Positions 54,315 through 63,157 of a stretch of DNA of 64,000 nt are shown in pieces. The notes under the pieces were generated by a model, which searched no databases, was not told the origin of the DNA, and saw nothing but the letters and a program-made list of their open reading frames with translations. This stretch comes from Streptomyces sp. NBC_01276 (GTDB lineage Bacteria > Actinomycetota > Actinomycetes > Streptomycetales > Streptomycetaceae): positions 1,116,001 through 1,180,000 of the forward strand of contig NZ_CP108442.1 of the NCBI RefSeq assembly GCF_041435355.1, read 5' to 3'. The stretch's first letter is position 1. Each line of letters opens with the position of its first letter. Position numbers and translations under genes: made by a program.

Positions 54315-55097
54315 TCAGTGGCTGGTGGCCTTCTCGTAGGCCGAGACGACTTCCTCCGTGGGCCCGTCCATCAGGAGTTCGCCCTTCTCCAGCCACAACA
54401 CCCGGCTGCAGGTGTCGCGGATGGAGTTGTTGTTGTGGCTCACCAGGAAGACCGTGCCGGCCTTCTCCCGCAGTTCGCGGATGCGCGCCTCGGAACGGAC
54501 CTGGAACTTGCGGTCACCGGTGGCGAGGGCCTCGTCGATCATGAGGACGTCGTGGTCCTTGGCGGCCGCGATCGAGAAGCGCAGGCGCGCCGCCATGCCC
54601 GAGGAGTAGGTGCGCATGGGAAGGGAGATGAAGTCCCCCTTCTCGTTGATCCCCGAGAAGTCGACGATGTCCTCGTAGCGCTCCTTGATCTGCTCGCGGG
54701 TCATGCCCATCGCGAGACCGCCGAGGACCACGTTGCGCTCGCCCGTGAGGTCGTTCATCAGGGCGGCGTTCACGCCCAGCAGCGAGGGCTGGCCGTCGGT
54801 GTAGACCTTGCCGGACTCGCAGGGCAGCAGGCCCGCGATGGCGCGCAGCAGGGTGGACTTGCCGGAGCCGTTGGAGCCGATGACGCCGATGGCCTCGCCG
54901 CGGTACGCCGTGAAGGAGACCCCGCGCACGGCGTGGACCCGGCGGACGCCCGGGGAGTCGCCCTTGCCGCGGCGGAGTATCTTGCTCAGCGCCGCGGTGG
55001 CGCTGCCCTTGCCGGAGCTGCCGGTGTTGACGCGGTACACGATGTGCACCTCGTCGGCGATGACGGTGGGCACGAGGCCCCGGGTGATCTCAGCCAC
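54315..55097 (-). CDS. ABC-2 exporter ATPase, TagH/Wzt-like
   Basis: 260-aa ATPase for surface polysaccharide or teichoic-acid-like polymer export. Walker A GSNGSGKSTLLRAIAGLL, signature TYSSGMAARLRFSIAAA (YSSGM as in TagH/RfbB), Walker B VLMIDEALATGD and the HNNNS switch. No extra polymer-binding C-domain. Overlaps its permease gene by 8 bases. Confidence 0.93.
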   Translation of the reverse strand: MAEITRGLVPTVIADEVHIVYRVNTGSSGKGSATAALSKILRRGKGDSPGVRRVHAVRGVSFTAYRGEAIGVIGSNGSGKSTLLRAIAGLLPCESGKVYTDGQPSLLGVNAALMNDLTGERNVVLGGLAMGMTREQIKERYEDIVDFSGINEKGDFISLPMRTYSSGMAARLRFSIAAAKDHDVLMIDEALATGDRKFQVRSEARIRELREKAGTVFLVSHNNNSIRDTCSRVLWLEKGELLMDGPTEEVVSAYEKATSH

Positions 55098-56019
55098 GGC
55101 CGTAACGCTCCTCAGCCTTCCAGAAGTACACGAAGCCGCCGGCGCCGATGAGGACGGCCCAGCCGACCGCGAAGAGCCAGACGTGGGGCGGCAGGTTGGA
55201 CGCGCCGTAGTCCTCGATCAGGGAGAAGCGGACGAGGTCCATGTAGATCGCCGCGGGGTTCCACTGGAGGACGTCCGCGATCCAGGCCGGCTTGTCCTTC
55301 AGCATCGTGCCGATCGAGAACATCACGCCCGAGGCGTACATCCACGTGCGGGTGAGGAAGGGCATCAGCTGCGCGAGGTCGGGGGTCTTGGACCCCATCC
55401 GCGCGAAGACCAGCGCGAGGCCGGTGTTGAAGACGAACTGCAGGGCCAGCGTAGGGACGACGAGCAGCCAGGACAGCTGCGGGTAGTTCCCGAAGGCGAC
55501 CGCGACGATGACCACGACGATCATCGAGTACAGCAGCTGCTGGAGCTGCTGCATGGAGAAGGAGATCGGCAGCGAGGCGCGCGGGAAGTGCAGCGCGCGC
55601 ACCAGGCCGAGGTTGGTGGGGATCGCCCGGACGCCCGCCATCAGCGAGTTCTGGGTGAAGGTGAAGACGAAGATGCCCATCACCAGGAAGGGGATGTACA
55701 CCCCCTTCTCCATGCCCCGGCCCGCGTTCAGGATGAGGCCGAAGATCAGGTAGTAGACGAGCGCGTTGAGCAGGGGGGTCGCCACCTGCCAGATCTGGCC
55801 GAGCTTCGCCTGGCTGTACTGCGCCACCAGCTTGGCCCGGGAGAAGGCCATGATGAAGTGGCGCCGGCCCCAGAGCTGCCGCACGTATCCGCCCAGGCTG
55901 GGCCGAGCGCCACTGACCGACAGGCCGTACTTCCTGGCGAGCTCGGCGGGGCTCAGGCCCGCGTCGTCGGACGGCGGCTTGCTCGTGGCGAGGGCGCCGT
56001 CGTGGGTTGTGTCACTCAC
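55090..56019 (-). CDS. ABC-2 exporter permease, TagG/Wzm-like
   Basis: 309-aa membrane protein with six helices after a soluble N-terminal 65 residues. LWGRRHFIMAFSRAKLVAQYSQAKLGQIWQVATPLLNALVYYLIFG is the typical ABC2 entry. GTG at 56019 is preferred, with GGAAAG nine bases upstream; ATG at 56061 is possible. Exports a polymer with the ATPase downstream. Confidence 0.9.
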   Translation of the reverse strand: MSDTTHDGALATSKPPSDDAGLSPAELARKYGLSVSGARPSLGGYVRQLWGRRHFIMAFSRAKLVAQYSQAKLGQIWQVATPLLNALVYYLIFGLILNAGRGMEKGVYIPFLVMGIFVFTFTQNSLMAGVRAIPTNLGLVRALHFPRASLPISFSMQQLQQLLYSMIVVVIVAVAFGNYPQLSWLLVVPTLALQFVFNTGLALVFARMGSKTPDLAQLMPFLTRTWMYASGVMFSIGTMLKDKPAWIADVLQWNPAAIYMDLVRFSLIEDYGASNLPPHVWLFAVGWAVLIGAGGFVYFWKAEERYGRG

Positions 56020-56115
56020 AAGTTGAAACTTTCCGTCTTCAAGATGCGGCAGGAGGGGCATCGGGGCTGGAGCGCCGGACCCGGGATGGGGCCCATGCTC
56101 CCAGACGTGAGCTTG

Positions 56116-57000
56116 TCAGATGACAGGCGGTCGGCCCAGCCGGGTCAGCTTCCAGACCGTACGCCACCTCATGGGGCGCCGGGGACCACAGGGTGTGGTC
56201 CAGCCCTCCTTGAACCCGCCGAACCAGGCCTTGAGCGCCGGCGCCGAGGGCCTGCGCACGAGCGTCAGCGCGAGCCAGACGCCCAGGTAGACCGGGACCA
56301 GCGGGGCGGGCAGGTTGCGGCGGGCGAGCCACACCCGGTTACGGGCCACCATACGGTGGTAGACCGCGTGCCGGGACGGGGCGGTGGTCGGGTGCAGCAG
56401 CACCATGTCCGCGCGGTAGTCGATCAGCCACCCGGCGTCGAGCGCCCGCCAGGCAAGGTCGGTCTCCTCGTGCGCGTAGAAGAACTCCCCGGGCAGGGTT
56501 CCGACCTGCTGGAACACCGTCGTGCGGACGGCGTTGGCGCCGCCCAGGAAGGTGGTCACGCGGGAGGAACGCATCGGGTCCGAGGCGCGCAGCCGGGGCA
56601 CGTGACGGCGCTGGGTGGCGCCGGTGTCCGGGTCGGCGATGCGGAAGCTGACGATCCCCAGCTCCGGGTCCTCGGCGAAGGCCTGCCGGCACAGCTCGGC
56701 GGTGTCGCTCCGCTCCAGCAGCCCGTCGTCGTCGAGGAAGAGCAGGACGTCCACGTCGGCGCCACCGGGGCCGAAGGCCTCGATGCCGACGTTGCGGCCG
56801 CCCGGGATGCCCAGGTTCTCGGGCAGCTCGACGGTGCGCACGCCCTCGGGCAGGCCGGTGACCGGCACTCCCTGGCCGACGACGACGACCTCGACGGGGT
56901 CGCCGTCCTGGCGGGCCACCGACTCCAGCAGCGCCTTGAGCTCGTCGGGGCGGTTGCCCATGGTGATGATCACGGCGCCCAGCCGCATCGGCGCGGTCAC
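56116..57000 (-). CDS. Family 2 glycosyltransferase
   Basis: 294-aa GT-A enzyme: GAVIITMGNRPDELKALLESV, NLGIPGGRNVGIE, LLFLDDDGLLE (DDD metal site), FFYAHEETDLAWRALDAGW (acid/base). Rhamnosyl/mannosyl-type GT2; probably adds sugars to the polymer. GTG start overlaps the CDP-alcohol phosphotransferase stop by 4 bases. Confidence 0.9.
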   Translation of the reverse strand: MTAPMRLGAVIITMGNRPDELKALLESVARQDGDPVEVVVVGQGVPVTGLPEGVRTVELPENLGIPGGRNVGIEAFGPGGADVDVLLFLDDDGLLERSDTAELCRQAFAEDPELGIVSFRIADPDTGATQRRHVPRLRASDPMRSSRVTTFLGGANAVRTTVFQQVGTLPGEFFYAHEETDLAWRALDAGWLIDYRADMVLLHPTTAPSRHAVYHRMVARNRVWLARRNLPAPLVPVYLGVWLALTLVRRPSAPALKAWFGGFKEGWTTPCGPRRPMRWRTVWKLTRLGRPPVI

Positions 57001-57776
57001 TTGAGCCTGCTGGAGGCCAGGATCGACACCAGGTGCAGCACGGTCTGGAGCAGCGCGATGCCGGCCAGGACGGCCACGCCGAGCCGGGAGAAGAACAGGT
57101 CGCCGCGGACCTGGTCCAGGACGGCCAGCACCAGGATGAGCAGGGAGGCCTCGATGCCCAGCACCAGGCGGTGGAACTTGAGCGCGGAGGCGGCCCGGCG
57201 GGCCAGGGCCATGCCGGAGGAGCGGGGCTCGGAGGCGGCCTCCTTGACCGGCTCCTTGCCCGTCTGGTGGCGGGCGACGCCGACCAGGTCGGTCTCGGCC
57301 TTGATCAGGATCGCGCCGAGCGCCGCGAGGGTGCCCAGGAAGGCCCACAGCCAGTCGATGCGCCCGCTGCCCCACAGATCGCTGGCGCGCAGGCCGAAGC
57401 CGACCAGGACGGCCGCGTCGCACAGGTAGGCGCCGACCCGGTCCAGGTAGACCCCGGCGAGCGAGTACTGCTTCTTCCAGCGGGCGACCTCGCCGTCGAC
57501 GCAGTCGAGCAGCAGGTACAGCTGGACCATGACCACGCCGAGGACGGCGCCCCAGATGCCGGGCACCAGGAGGGCGGGCGCGGCGAGGACACCGGCGAGG
57601 GTCATCACGTAGGTCAGCTGGTTGGGCGTGACCTTGGTGGCGACCAGGAGACGGGTGATGCGCAGGGAGATCTCGCGCATGTACAGGCGGCCGCCCCAGT
57701 GCTCGCCACTGCGCCGGTCCTTGACGCCCGGCGGGTGAACGACGGGCCGGAGTTCAGCTACGGATGGTCTGGGCAT
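56997..57776 (-). CDS. CDP-alcohol phosphotransferase, variant active site
   Basis: 259-aa membrane enzyme with about six helices. The motif D91xxD94G95xxAR-8-G108xxxD112 is present, but the fourth Asp (expected at 116) is Ala in LDRVGAYLCD, with D120 four residues on. Other actinobacterial members of this subgroup also show LDRVGHY there, as I recall, so it may be a natural variant. Links a CDP-activated alcohol to an acceptor. Overlaps the dehydrogenase gene by 23 bases. Confidence 0.88.
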   Translation of the reverse strand: MPRPSVAELRPVVHPPGVKDRRSGEHWGGRLYMREISLRITRLLVATKVTPNQLTYVMTLAGVLAAPALLVPGIWGAVLGVVMVQLYLLLDCVDGEVARWKKQYSLAGVYLDRVGAYLCDAAVLVGFGLRASDLWGSGRIDWLWAFLGTLAALGAILIKAETDLVGVARHQTGKEPVKEAASEPRSSGMALARRAASALKFHRLVLGIEASLLILVLAVLDQVRGDLFFSRLGVAVLAGIALLQTVLHLVSILASSRLK

Positions 57777-58815
57777 AGTCGGCGTAAGCGTCCCTGATCT
57801 CGGCTGCGGACAGGTTGAGGTGCTCCAGGATGGTGAAGCGTCCCGGGCGGGTCTGGGGGGCGTAGTCGACGGCCGCGACGAACTCGTCCACGCTGAACCC
57901 GATCTCCTCGGGCAGCACGGGCAGCCCGTGGCGGCGCAGGACCTCGGTGAACAGCCCGGACTGCTCGGCGGCGCCGCGCAGGTGCATGGCGAAGGCGGCG
58001 CCGATGCCGACCTGCTCGCCGTGGAGGGCGGAGCGTCCCGGGTAGAGCAGGTCGAAGGCGTGGCTGATCTCGTGGCAGGCGCCGGACGAGGGCCGGGTGT
58101 CGCCGCTGATCGACATGGCGATGCCGGAGAGCACGAGGCCCTCGGAGAGCACGGTGAGGAACTCGTCGTCCCCGCATCCGCCGGGGTGGCGCAGGACCGA
58201 CTCGCCCGCCGTGCGGGCCATGGCGGCGGCGAGGCCGTCGACGGCCTCGCCGGTGATCGCGTGCGAGAGCTCCCAGTCGGCGATGGCCGAGATGTTGGAG
58301 ATCGCGTCGCCGATGCCCGCGCGGATGAACCGCACCGGGGCGTCCTTGATCACATCGAGGTCGATCACCATGGCGATCGGCGTGGGCACGCCGTAGGAGC
58401 CGCGCCCGTTGTCGTTGTCCAGGATGGACACCGGGGAGCAGATCCCGTCGTGCGACAGGTTGGTGGCGACGGCCACCATGGGCAGGCCGACCCGCGCCGC
58501 GGCGTACTTCGCCACGTCGATGATCTTGCCGCCGCCCAGGCCCACGACGGCGTCGTAGCGGCGGCCCTTTATGTCGTCGGCCAGCTTGACCGCGGAGTCG
58601 ATGGTGCCGTCGACGACCGGGTACCAGTCGGCGTGCGGCAGGACGGGCTCCAGCTTGGCGCGCAGCGCCTGGCCGGAGCCCCCGCTGATCGCCATGGCGA
58701 GCTTGCCGGACGCGGAGATGCGCTGGTCGGCCAGGAGGCCGGCCAGGTCGTCCATCGCCCCTCGGCTGATGTCGACGACAACGGGCGAGGGGATCAGCCG
58801 CGTCAGTACCGGCAT
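57754..58815 (-). CDS. Glycerol-1-phosphate-dehydrogenase-like iron-containing dehydrogenase
   Basis: 353-aa member of the EgsA/AraM group: VVGLGGGKIIDVAKYAAARVGLPMVAVATNLSHDGICSPVSIL is the NAD(P) and phosphate region, with metal ligands in GACHEISHAFD and SALHGEQVGIG. Would reduce dihydroxyacetone phosphate (or a related ketose phosphate) to the alcohol phosphate activated by the adjacent nucleotidyltransferase. Start overlaps that gene by 13 bases. Confidence 0.9.
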   Translation of the reverse strand: MPVLTRLIPSPVVVDISRGAMDDLAGLLADQRISASGKLAMAISGGSGQALRAKLEPVLPHADWYPVVDGTIDSAVKLADDIKGRRYDAVVGLGGGKIIDVAKYAAARVGLPMVAVATNLSHDGICSPVSILDNDNGRGSYGVPTPIAMVIDLDVIKDAPVRFIRAGIGDAISNISAIADWELSHAITGEAVDGLAAAMARTAGESVLRHPGGCGDDEFLTVLSEGLVLSGIAMSISGDTRPSSGACHEISHAFDLLYPGRSALHGEQVGIGAAFAMHLRGAAEQSGLFTEVLRRHGLPVLPEEIGFSVDEFVAAVDYAPQTRPGRFTILEHLNLSAAEIRDAYADYAQTIRS

Positions 58816-59555
58816 GCGATCGTCCGGCCCTTGGCGAGGTCGTCGTGGTTGTCGATCTCGACCCACGCGACGTCTCCGATGGGGGCGACGTCGATGGTGA
58901 AGCCGTCGTTGACGAGCTGCTGGTAGCCGTCCTCGTAGTAGAGGTCGGGGTCCCGCTCGAAGGTGGTCTTCAGCGCCTCGGCGAGCTGCTCGGCGGCCTC
59001 GGGCTCGATGAGGGTGACACCGATGTACTCGCCCGTCGCGTCGGCCGGGTCCATCAGCTTGGTGATCTTGCGCACGCCCTGACCGTCGGCGGTGACGACC
59101 TTCATCTCCTCGTCGGCCAGGTTCTTGACCGTGTCGAGGGCCAGGATGATCTTCTGGCCGTTGCCGCGGGCGGCGAGGAGGGTCTTCTCGACGGAGACCG
59201 GGTGGACGGTGTCGCCGTTGGCGAGGATCACGCCCTGCTTCAGGACGTCACGCGCGCACCACAGGGAGTAGGCGTTGTTCCACTCCTCGGCCTTGTCGTT
59301 GTCGATCAGCGTGATCTTGACGCCGTACTTGGCCTCCAGCGCCTCGCGGCGCTCGTAGACGGCCTCCTTGCGGTAGCCGACGACGACGGCGACCTCGGTG
59401 AGGCCGACCTCGGCGAAGTTGCCCAGGGTCAGGTCGAGGACCGTCAGGCTCTCCTCCTGCCCCTCGGGGCCGACCGGCACGAGGGCCTTGGGCAGGGTGT
59501 CGGTGTAGGGACGCAGGCGGCGTCCGGCACCGGCAGCGAGTACAAGGCCGATCAT
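58803..59555 (-). CDS. Nucleotidyltransferase (CTP-type, LicC-like)
   Basis: 250-aa sugar/alcohol-phosphate nucleotidyltransferase: LAAGAGRRLRPYTDTLPKALVPVG (nucleotide site), EWNNAYSLWCAR, ILANGDTVHP (metal) and VAWVEIDNHDDLAKGR. Similar to phosphocholine/alcohol-phosphate cytidylyltransferases. Likely supplies the CDP-alcohol for both phosphotransferases in the operon. ATGA overlap with the upstream gene. Confidence 0.9.
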   Translation of the reverse strand: MIGLVLAAGAGRRLRPYTDTLPKALVPVGPEGQEESLTVLDLTLGNFAEVGLTEVAVVVGYRKEAVYERREALEAKYGVKITLIDNDKAEEWNNAYSLWCARDVLKQGVILANGDTVHPVSVEKTLLAARGNGQKIILALDTVKNLADEEMKVVTADGQGVRKITKLMDPADATGEYIGVTLIEPEAAEQLAEALKTTFERDPDLYYEDGYQQLVNDGFTIDVAPIGDVAWVEIDNHDDLAKGRTIACRY

Positions 59556-61333
59556 GCTGGTTCTCCTTCGTCATGTACGGCGGGTGCTCCGGAGGAGACC
59601 CAGAAGCGGATGCTCTCCACGAGCACCACCAGAGCCACGAACACGGCCGTGACCGTGAGCGCGACGGGGAAGTCCGCTGCGCGCGACGCCAGGACGGCGG
59701 CCAGCACCGCGGTGAGCAGCACCCGGCCCTCGTGCCCGCCGATCGTCCGCACCAGCCAGTGCGGGGGCGCGCCGGTGCCACCGCGGATGCGGTAGACCGT
59801 GTCGTAGTGATGGTAGGCGACCGCCGCGATCAGGCCGAATGCCGCCGGCAGCGCCCCGGGGACGTCCGCCTTGACGGCGAGGACCAGGACGGTGGTGTAT
59901 TCGGCGGCCCGGAACAGCGGCGGCAGCAGCCAGTCCAGGGCCCCCTTGAGCGGCCGGGCGACGGCGGCGCCGCTCAGCATCGCGTACAACAGGGCCACCG
60001 AGACGAGGCTCACGCTCCCGAAGGGCTCGAAGAACGCGGTACCGACGAGGGCGAGCGCGGCGATGACCATGACGGGCAGCCACAGCGGCGCCGCGGGGCG
60101 GCCCGCGTGGCGGGCGATCAGCTCGGCGAGCGGCCCCGAGTCGGTGAGGTCCAGGAGCGCCCGGGCGGCCCGGTCGGTGCGCCGCGCCTTGCGGGTCAGG
60201 GAGCGCAGGACGCGGCCGGCGGTGGTGTAGAGGGCGCCGAAGGCGCAGCCGACCAGCAGGGCGTAGAAGACGATGCGCGGGGTGGTGAAGGCGGTCAGGA
60301 CCGCGATCATGGCCCAGCGCTCACCGATCGGCAGGATGATCATCCTGCGGACCCAGACCGTCCAGCCGACGCTGTCGAGCCGCCCGGACAGGGCGGCCGT
60401 CGGACTGGTGTTGGCGGTGGCGTCGTGGTTGGCCTCGTTGAAGGCGAAGTCGACGACGTGCCGGCAGGTCATGAGGATCATCGCGCCGAGCGCGAGGGCC
60501 CACACGTCGTCGCCGTTCCTGGCGGAGCCGAGCGCGAGGCCCGCGTAGAAGGAGTACTCCTTCGCGCGGTCGAAGGTCGCGTCGAGCCAGGCGCCCATCG
60601 TCGAGTACTGGAGCGAGTAGCGGGCGAGCTGCCCGTCGGTGCAGTCCAGGACGAAGGAGACGAGCAGCAGGACGCCGGCCACGACGTAGCCCCAGCGGTC
60701 GCCGGTGGCCGCGCAGCCCGCCGCTATCAGGGCGGTGACCAGCGAGGCCGTGGTGACCTGGTTCGGGGTGAGGCCGCGGCGCGCGCACCAGCGGGCGATG
60801 TAGCGCGAGTACGGGCTGATGCAGAAGGTGGTGAAGAAGCCGTCGCGGGACTTCACGGCGGTGCGCAGCCGCACGGCTTCGTCGTCCACGGCGGCGACGG
60901 CGGCGACGGCCTCGGCGCGCTCCGCGTCGGTGCCGGGCACGGCGGCGACCAGGGTCCCGAGCTCGGGCCGCTGGACGGTGGTCCCGTCGGCCTCGACGGC
61001 GGCGGCGAGCCGGTCGGCGTAGGGGCCGCCGCCCGCGGGCGCGAGGGCCGCGGCCCGGTCGAGGGCGGCGCGGGCCCCGGGCTGCACGGTGAAAGCGCCG
61101 GTCACGGCGCAGGCGTCGAAGCGCGGGTCGGTCAGCGCGAGGCGCAGCGCGTGCGGGTGCCCGACGAAGGCGCTGTCGACGACGGCGACCCGCCGGTCGG
61201 CGGGTACGTCGGCCAGCGCGGCGGCGGTGCCTTCGGGACCGGTGACCGGGCGGACGTCGAACCCGAGCGACCGGAGCTCGTCTTCAAGCGGTGATCCGGG
61301 GACCGGCAGGCCGGTGAGGATGACGGTCGACAG
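59552..61333 (-). CDS. DUF5941 / CDP-alcohol phosphotransferase, CTG start
   Basis: 593 aa from CTG at 61333. Residues 1-165 are a soluble domain, then a CDP-alcohol phosphotransferase with complete motif D230xxDGxxAR-8-GxxxDxxxD, and a polytopic DUF5941 C-terminus (about 390-593). No ATG/GTG/TTG opens the frame before GTG at 61105. Yet the 76 codons upstream keep perfect coding bias and read STVILTGLPVPGSPLEDELR, the N-terminus expected for DUF5941 proteins. An in-frame TGA lies three codons before CTG, and AAGGAG is nine bases before it. First gene of the polymer operon. Confidence 0.85.
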   Translation of the reverse strand: MSTVILTGLPVPGSPLEDELRSLGFDVRPVTGPEGTAAALADVPADRRVAVVDSAFVGHPHALRLALTDPRFDACAVTGAFTVQPGARAALDRAAALAPAGGGPYADRLAAAVEADGTTVQRPELGTLVAAVPGTDAERAEAVAAVAAVDDEAVRLRTAVKSRDGFFTTFCISPYSRYIARWCARRGLTPNQVTTASLVTALIAAGCAATGDRWGYVVAGVLLLVSFVLDCTDGQLARYSLQYSTMGAWLDATFDRAKEYSFYAGLALGSARNGDDVWALALGAMILMTCRHVVDFAFNEANHDATANTSPTAALSGRLDSVGWTVWVRRMIILPIGERWAMIAVLTAFTTPRIVFYALLVGCAFGALYTTAGRVLRSLTRKARRTDRAARALLDLTDSGPLAELIARHAGRPAAPLWLPVMVIAALALVGTAFFEPFGSVSLVSVALLYAMLSGAAVARPLKGALDWLLPPLFRAAEYTTVLVLAVKADVPGALPAAFGLIAAVAYHHYDTVYRIRGGTGAPPHWLVRTIGGHEGRVLLTAVLAAVLASRAADFPVALTVTAVFVALVVLVESIRFWVSSGAPAVHDEGEPA

Positions 61334-61442
61334 ACGGACTCACTCCTTGCAGCGAACTTCTCGACGGGGCGCCCGGTGGGGCGGCGCGGCACGTCGGCAG
61401 AGGCTATCGGATGAATGGAACGCCGTATTCATCAGCCTTTCG

Positions 61443-61461
61443 GCCCCCCTCAGGGGGCTTT
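61443..61461. other. Short hairpin in the divergent gap
   Basis: GCCCCC (61443-61448), 4-base loop, GGGGGC (61453-61458) followed by TTT. It lies between the divergent polymer operon and the 61539 ORF. Could be a weak terminator or part of a regulatory leader. A -10-like TAGGGT follows at 61473. Confidence 0.35.
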
Positions 61462-61538
61462 GGCCTCGGATGTTAGGGTGGTCGGCGGCGTGTACGAATC
61501 CCGTGAGCACGTCCCGGAACGAGGAAAGAGGTGGACTG

Positions 61539-61622
61539 ATGACCGTCGCAGTGGTCGCTGCCGAGCGCGGCGAACTCCGGTACGTCCCCGTTTCCTCCCT
61601 CCGGGCTTCCGGCCGGGCCTGA
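61539..61622 (+). CDS. 27-codon ORF with SD, possible leader peptide
   Basis: ATG at 61539 preceded by GAGGTGG at 4 bases. Reads MTVAVVAAERGELRYVPV and then nine more residues before TGA. It precedes the methyltransferase-GNAT gene by 49 bases, and could be a leader peptide or the stump of a decayed gene. No homology recognised. Confidence 0.35.
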   Translation: MTVAVVAAERGELRYVPVSSLRASGRA

Positions 61623-61671
61623 GCACACCGTTCGGTCCCGTCGGCCGGAGCCCCCTGTCCAAGGGCTCACG

Positions 61672-63021
61672 TTGACCGACCACACCGACCACACCCACAT
61701 CTGCGACAGCACCGCCGCCAACGGCTCCCCCTCCGCCGACTCCGGTCCCGACGGGGCCTTCCTCGCGGCCTTCATGGAGCTGCACCACGGCCTGCCCCGG
61801 CAGTCCCCCGGCTCCGACGCCACCACCCGCCACCTGCTGTCCCTGTGCGGACCGCTGCCCGAGCGGCCTCGCGTCCTGGACCTGGGCTGCGGTCCCGGCC
61901 GCAGCGCGCTGCTGCTCGCCGCCGAGGCGGGCGGGCCCGCCGGGGCCGGTTTCGCCGAGGTGACCGCCGTCGACCTCCACGAACCGTTCCTCGCCGAACT
62001 GCGCGCCGCCGCGGAGGCCCGCGGCCTCGGCGGCCGTGTCGAGGCGGTCCGGGCGGACATGGGCGCGCTCCCGTACGGGGACGGCTCCTTCGACCTCGTG
62101 TGGGCCGAGGGATCCGCCTACTGCATCGGCTTCGACCGGGCGCTCGCCGAGTGGAAGCGGCTGCTGGCACCCGGCGGCACCCTGGTGCTGACCGAGTGCG
62201 AGTGGACCGCCGAGGAGCCTTCCGCCGGAGCGCGGGCCTTCTGGGACCCGCAGTGCGCGCTGCGGTCCGCCGCCCGCAACACCGCCGCCGCCCAGGCGGC
62301 CGGGTACCGGGTGCTGGGGACCCGCCTGCAGCCGGACTCCGACTGGGCCGAGTACTACGGTCCGCTCACCGTCCGGGCCCGGACGGCGCGGGCCTCGACC
62401 CCGGCGGCCGGGGCCGCGCTGGCCGCCACGCGCGAGGAGATCGCCGTACGGGAGCGGCACGGCCACGAGTACGGCTACCGGGGCTACGTCCTGACCCCGG
62501 TGACCGCGGGGGACGGGGACCGCTGGCCGGCCCGGCCGGAGACCGCGGCGCAGGCGGCGGCCGTGCGGGCCGTCAACCTGGCGGCCTTCGACACCCCGCT
62601 GGAGGCTGATCTCGTGGACGCGCTGCGCGCCGACGGCGCCTGGCTGCCGGGGCTCTCCTACGTGGCCGTGCGTCCCGACGGCTCGGTGGCGGCGCACGCG
62701 CTGCTGACCCGTTGCACGGTGGACGGCGTACCGGCGCTGGCGCTCGCGCCGGTGGCCACCGATCCCCCGGCGCAGCGGTCGGGCGCCGGCAGCGCGGTCG
62801 TCCGGGCCCTGCTCGCGGCGGCCCGGGAGCGGGGAGAGTCGCTGGTCCTGGTCCTCGGGCATCCCGCGTACTACGCGCGCTTCGGGTTCGTGCCGGCCTC
62901 GCTCTTCGGGATCCGGGCCCCCTTCGAGGTGCCCGACGAGGCGATGATGGCGCTGGTCCTCGACGGTTCCGTGCCGGTGCCGAAGGGAACCATCCGCTAC
63001 CCGGCCCCGTTCGGGATCTGA
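61672..63021 (+). CDS. Fusion of SAM methyltransferase and GNAT acetyltransferase
   Basis: 449 aa. Residues 1-270 are a class I methyltransferase (VLDLGCGPGRSALLLAAEA, ADMGALPYGDGSFDLVWAEGSAYCIGFDRALAEW, LAPGGTLVLTECEW). Residues about 285-449 are a YhbS-like GNAT (VNLAAFDTPLEADLVDALRADG, PVATDPPAQRSGAGSAVVRALLAAARERG, YYARFGFVPASLFGI). The N-terminus has a His/Thr stretch. TTG start with AAGGG seven bases upstream; ATG at 61772 would cut the fold. Substrate unknown. Confidence 0.85.
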   Translation: MTDHTDHTHICDSTAANGSPSADSGPDGAFLAAFMELHHGLPRQSPGSDATTRHLLSLCGPLPERPRVLDLGCGPGRSALLLAAEAGGPAGAGFAEVTAVDLHEPFLAELRAAAEARGLGGRVEAVRADMGALPYGDGSFDLVWAEGSAYCIGFDRALAEWKRLLAPGGTLVLTECEWTAEEPSAGARAFWDPQCALRSAARNTAAAQAAGYRVLGTRLQPDSDWAEYYGPLTVRARTARASTPAAGAALAATREEIAVRERHGHEYGYRGYVLTPVTAGDGDRWPARPETAAQAAAVRAVNLAAFDTPLEADLVDALRADGAWLPGLSYVAVRPDGSVAAHALLTRCTVDGVPALALAPVATDPPAQRSGAGSAVVRALLAAARERGESLVLVLGHPAYYARFGFVPASLFGIRAPFEVPDEAMMALVLDGSVPVPKGTIRYPAPFGI

Positions 63022-63157
63022 CGGCGCGGCTCACCTGTCCGTCCCCCGCCGGGTGCCTAGCACGCGGCGGGGGGCGGACATGCGCTGATCTCCGAAGTGG
63101 GGACAAGACTCTTTTGTACGGCAGACTGAAGGCCGGAGTCCGAAGCGAAGGATGGGT

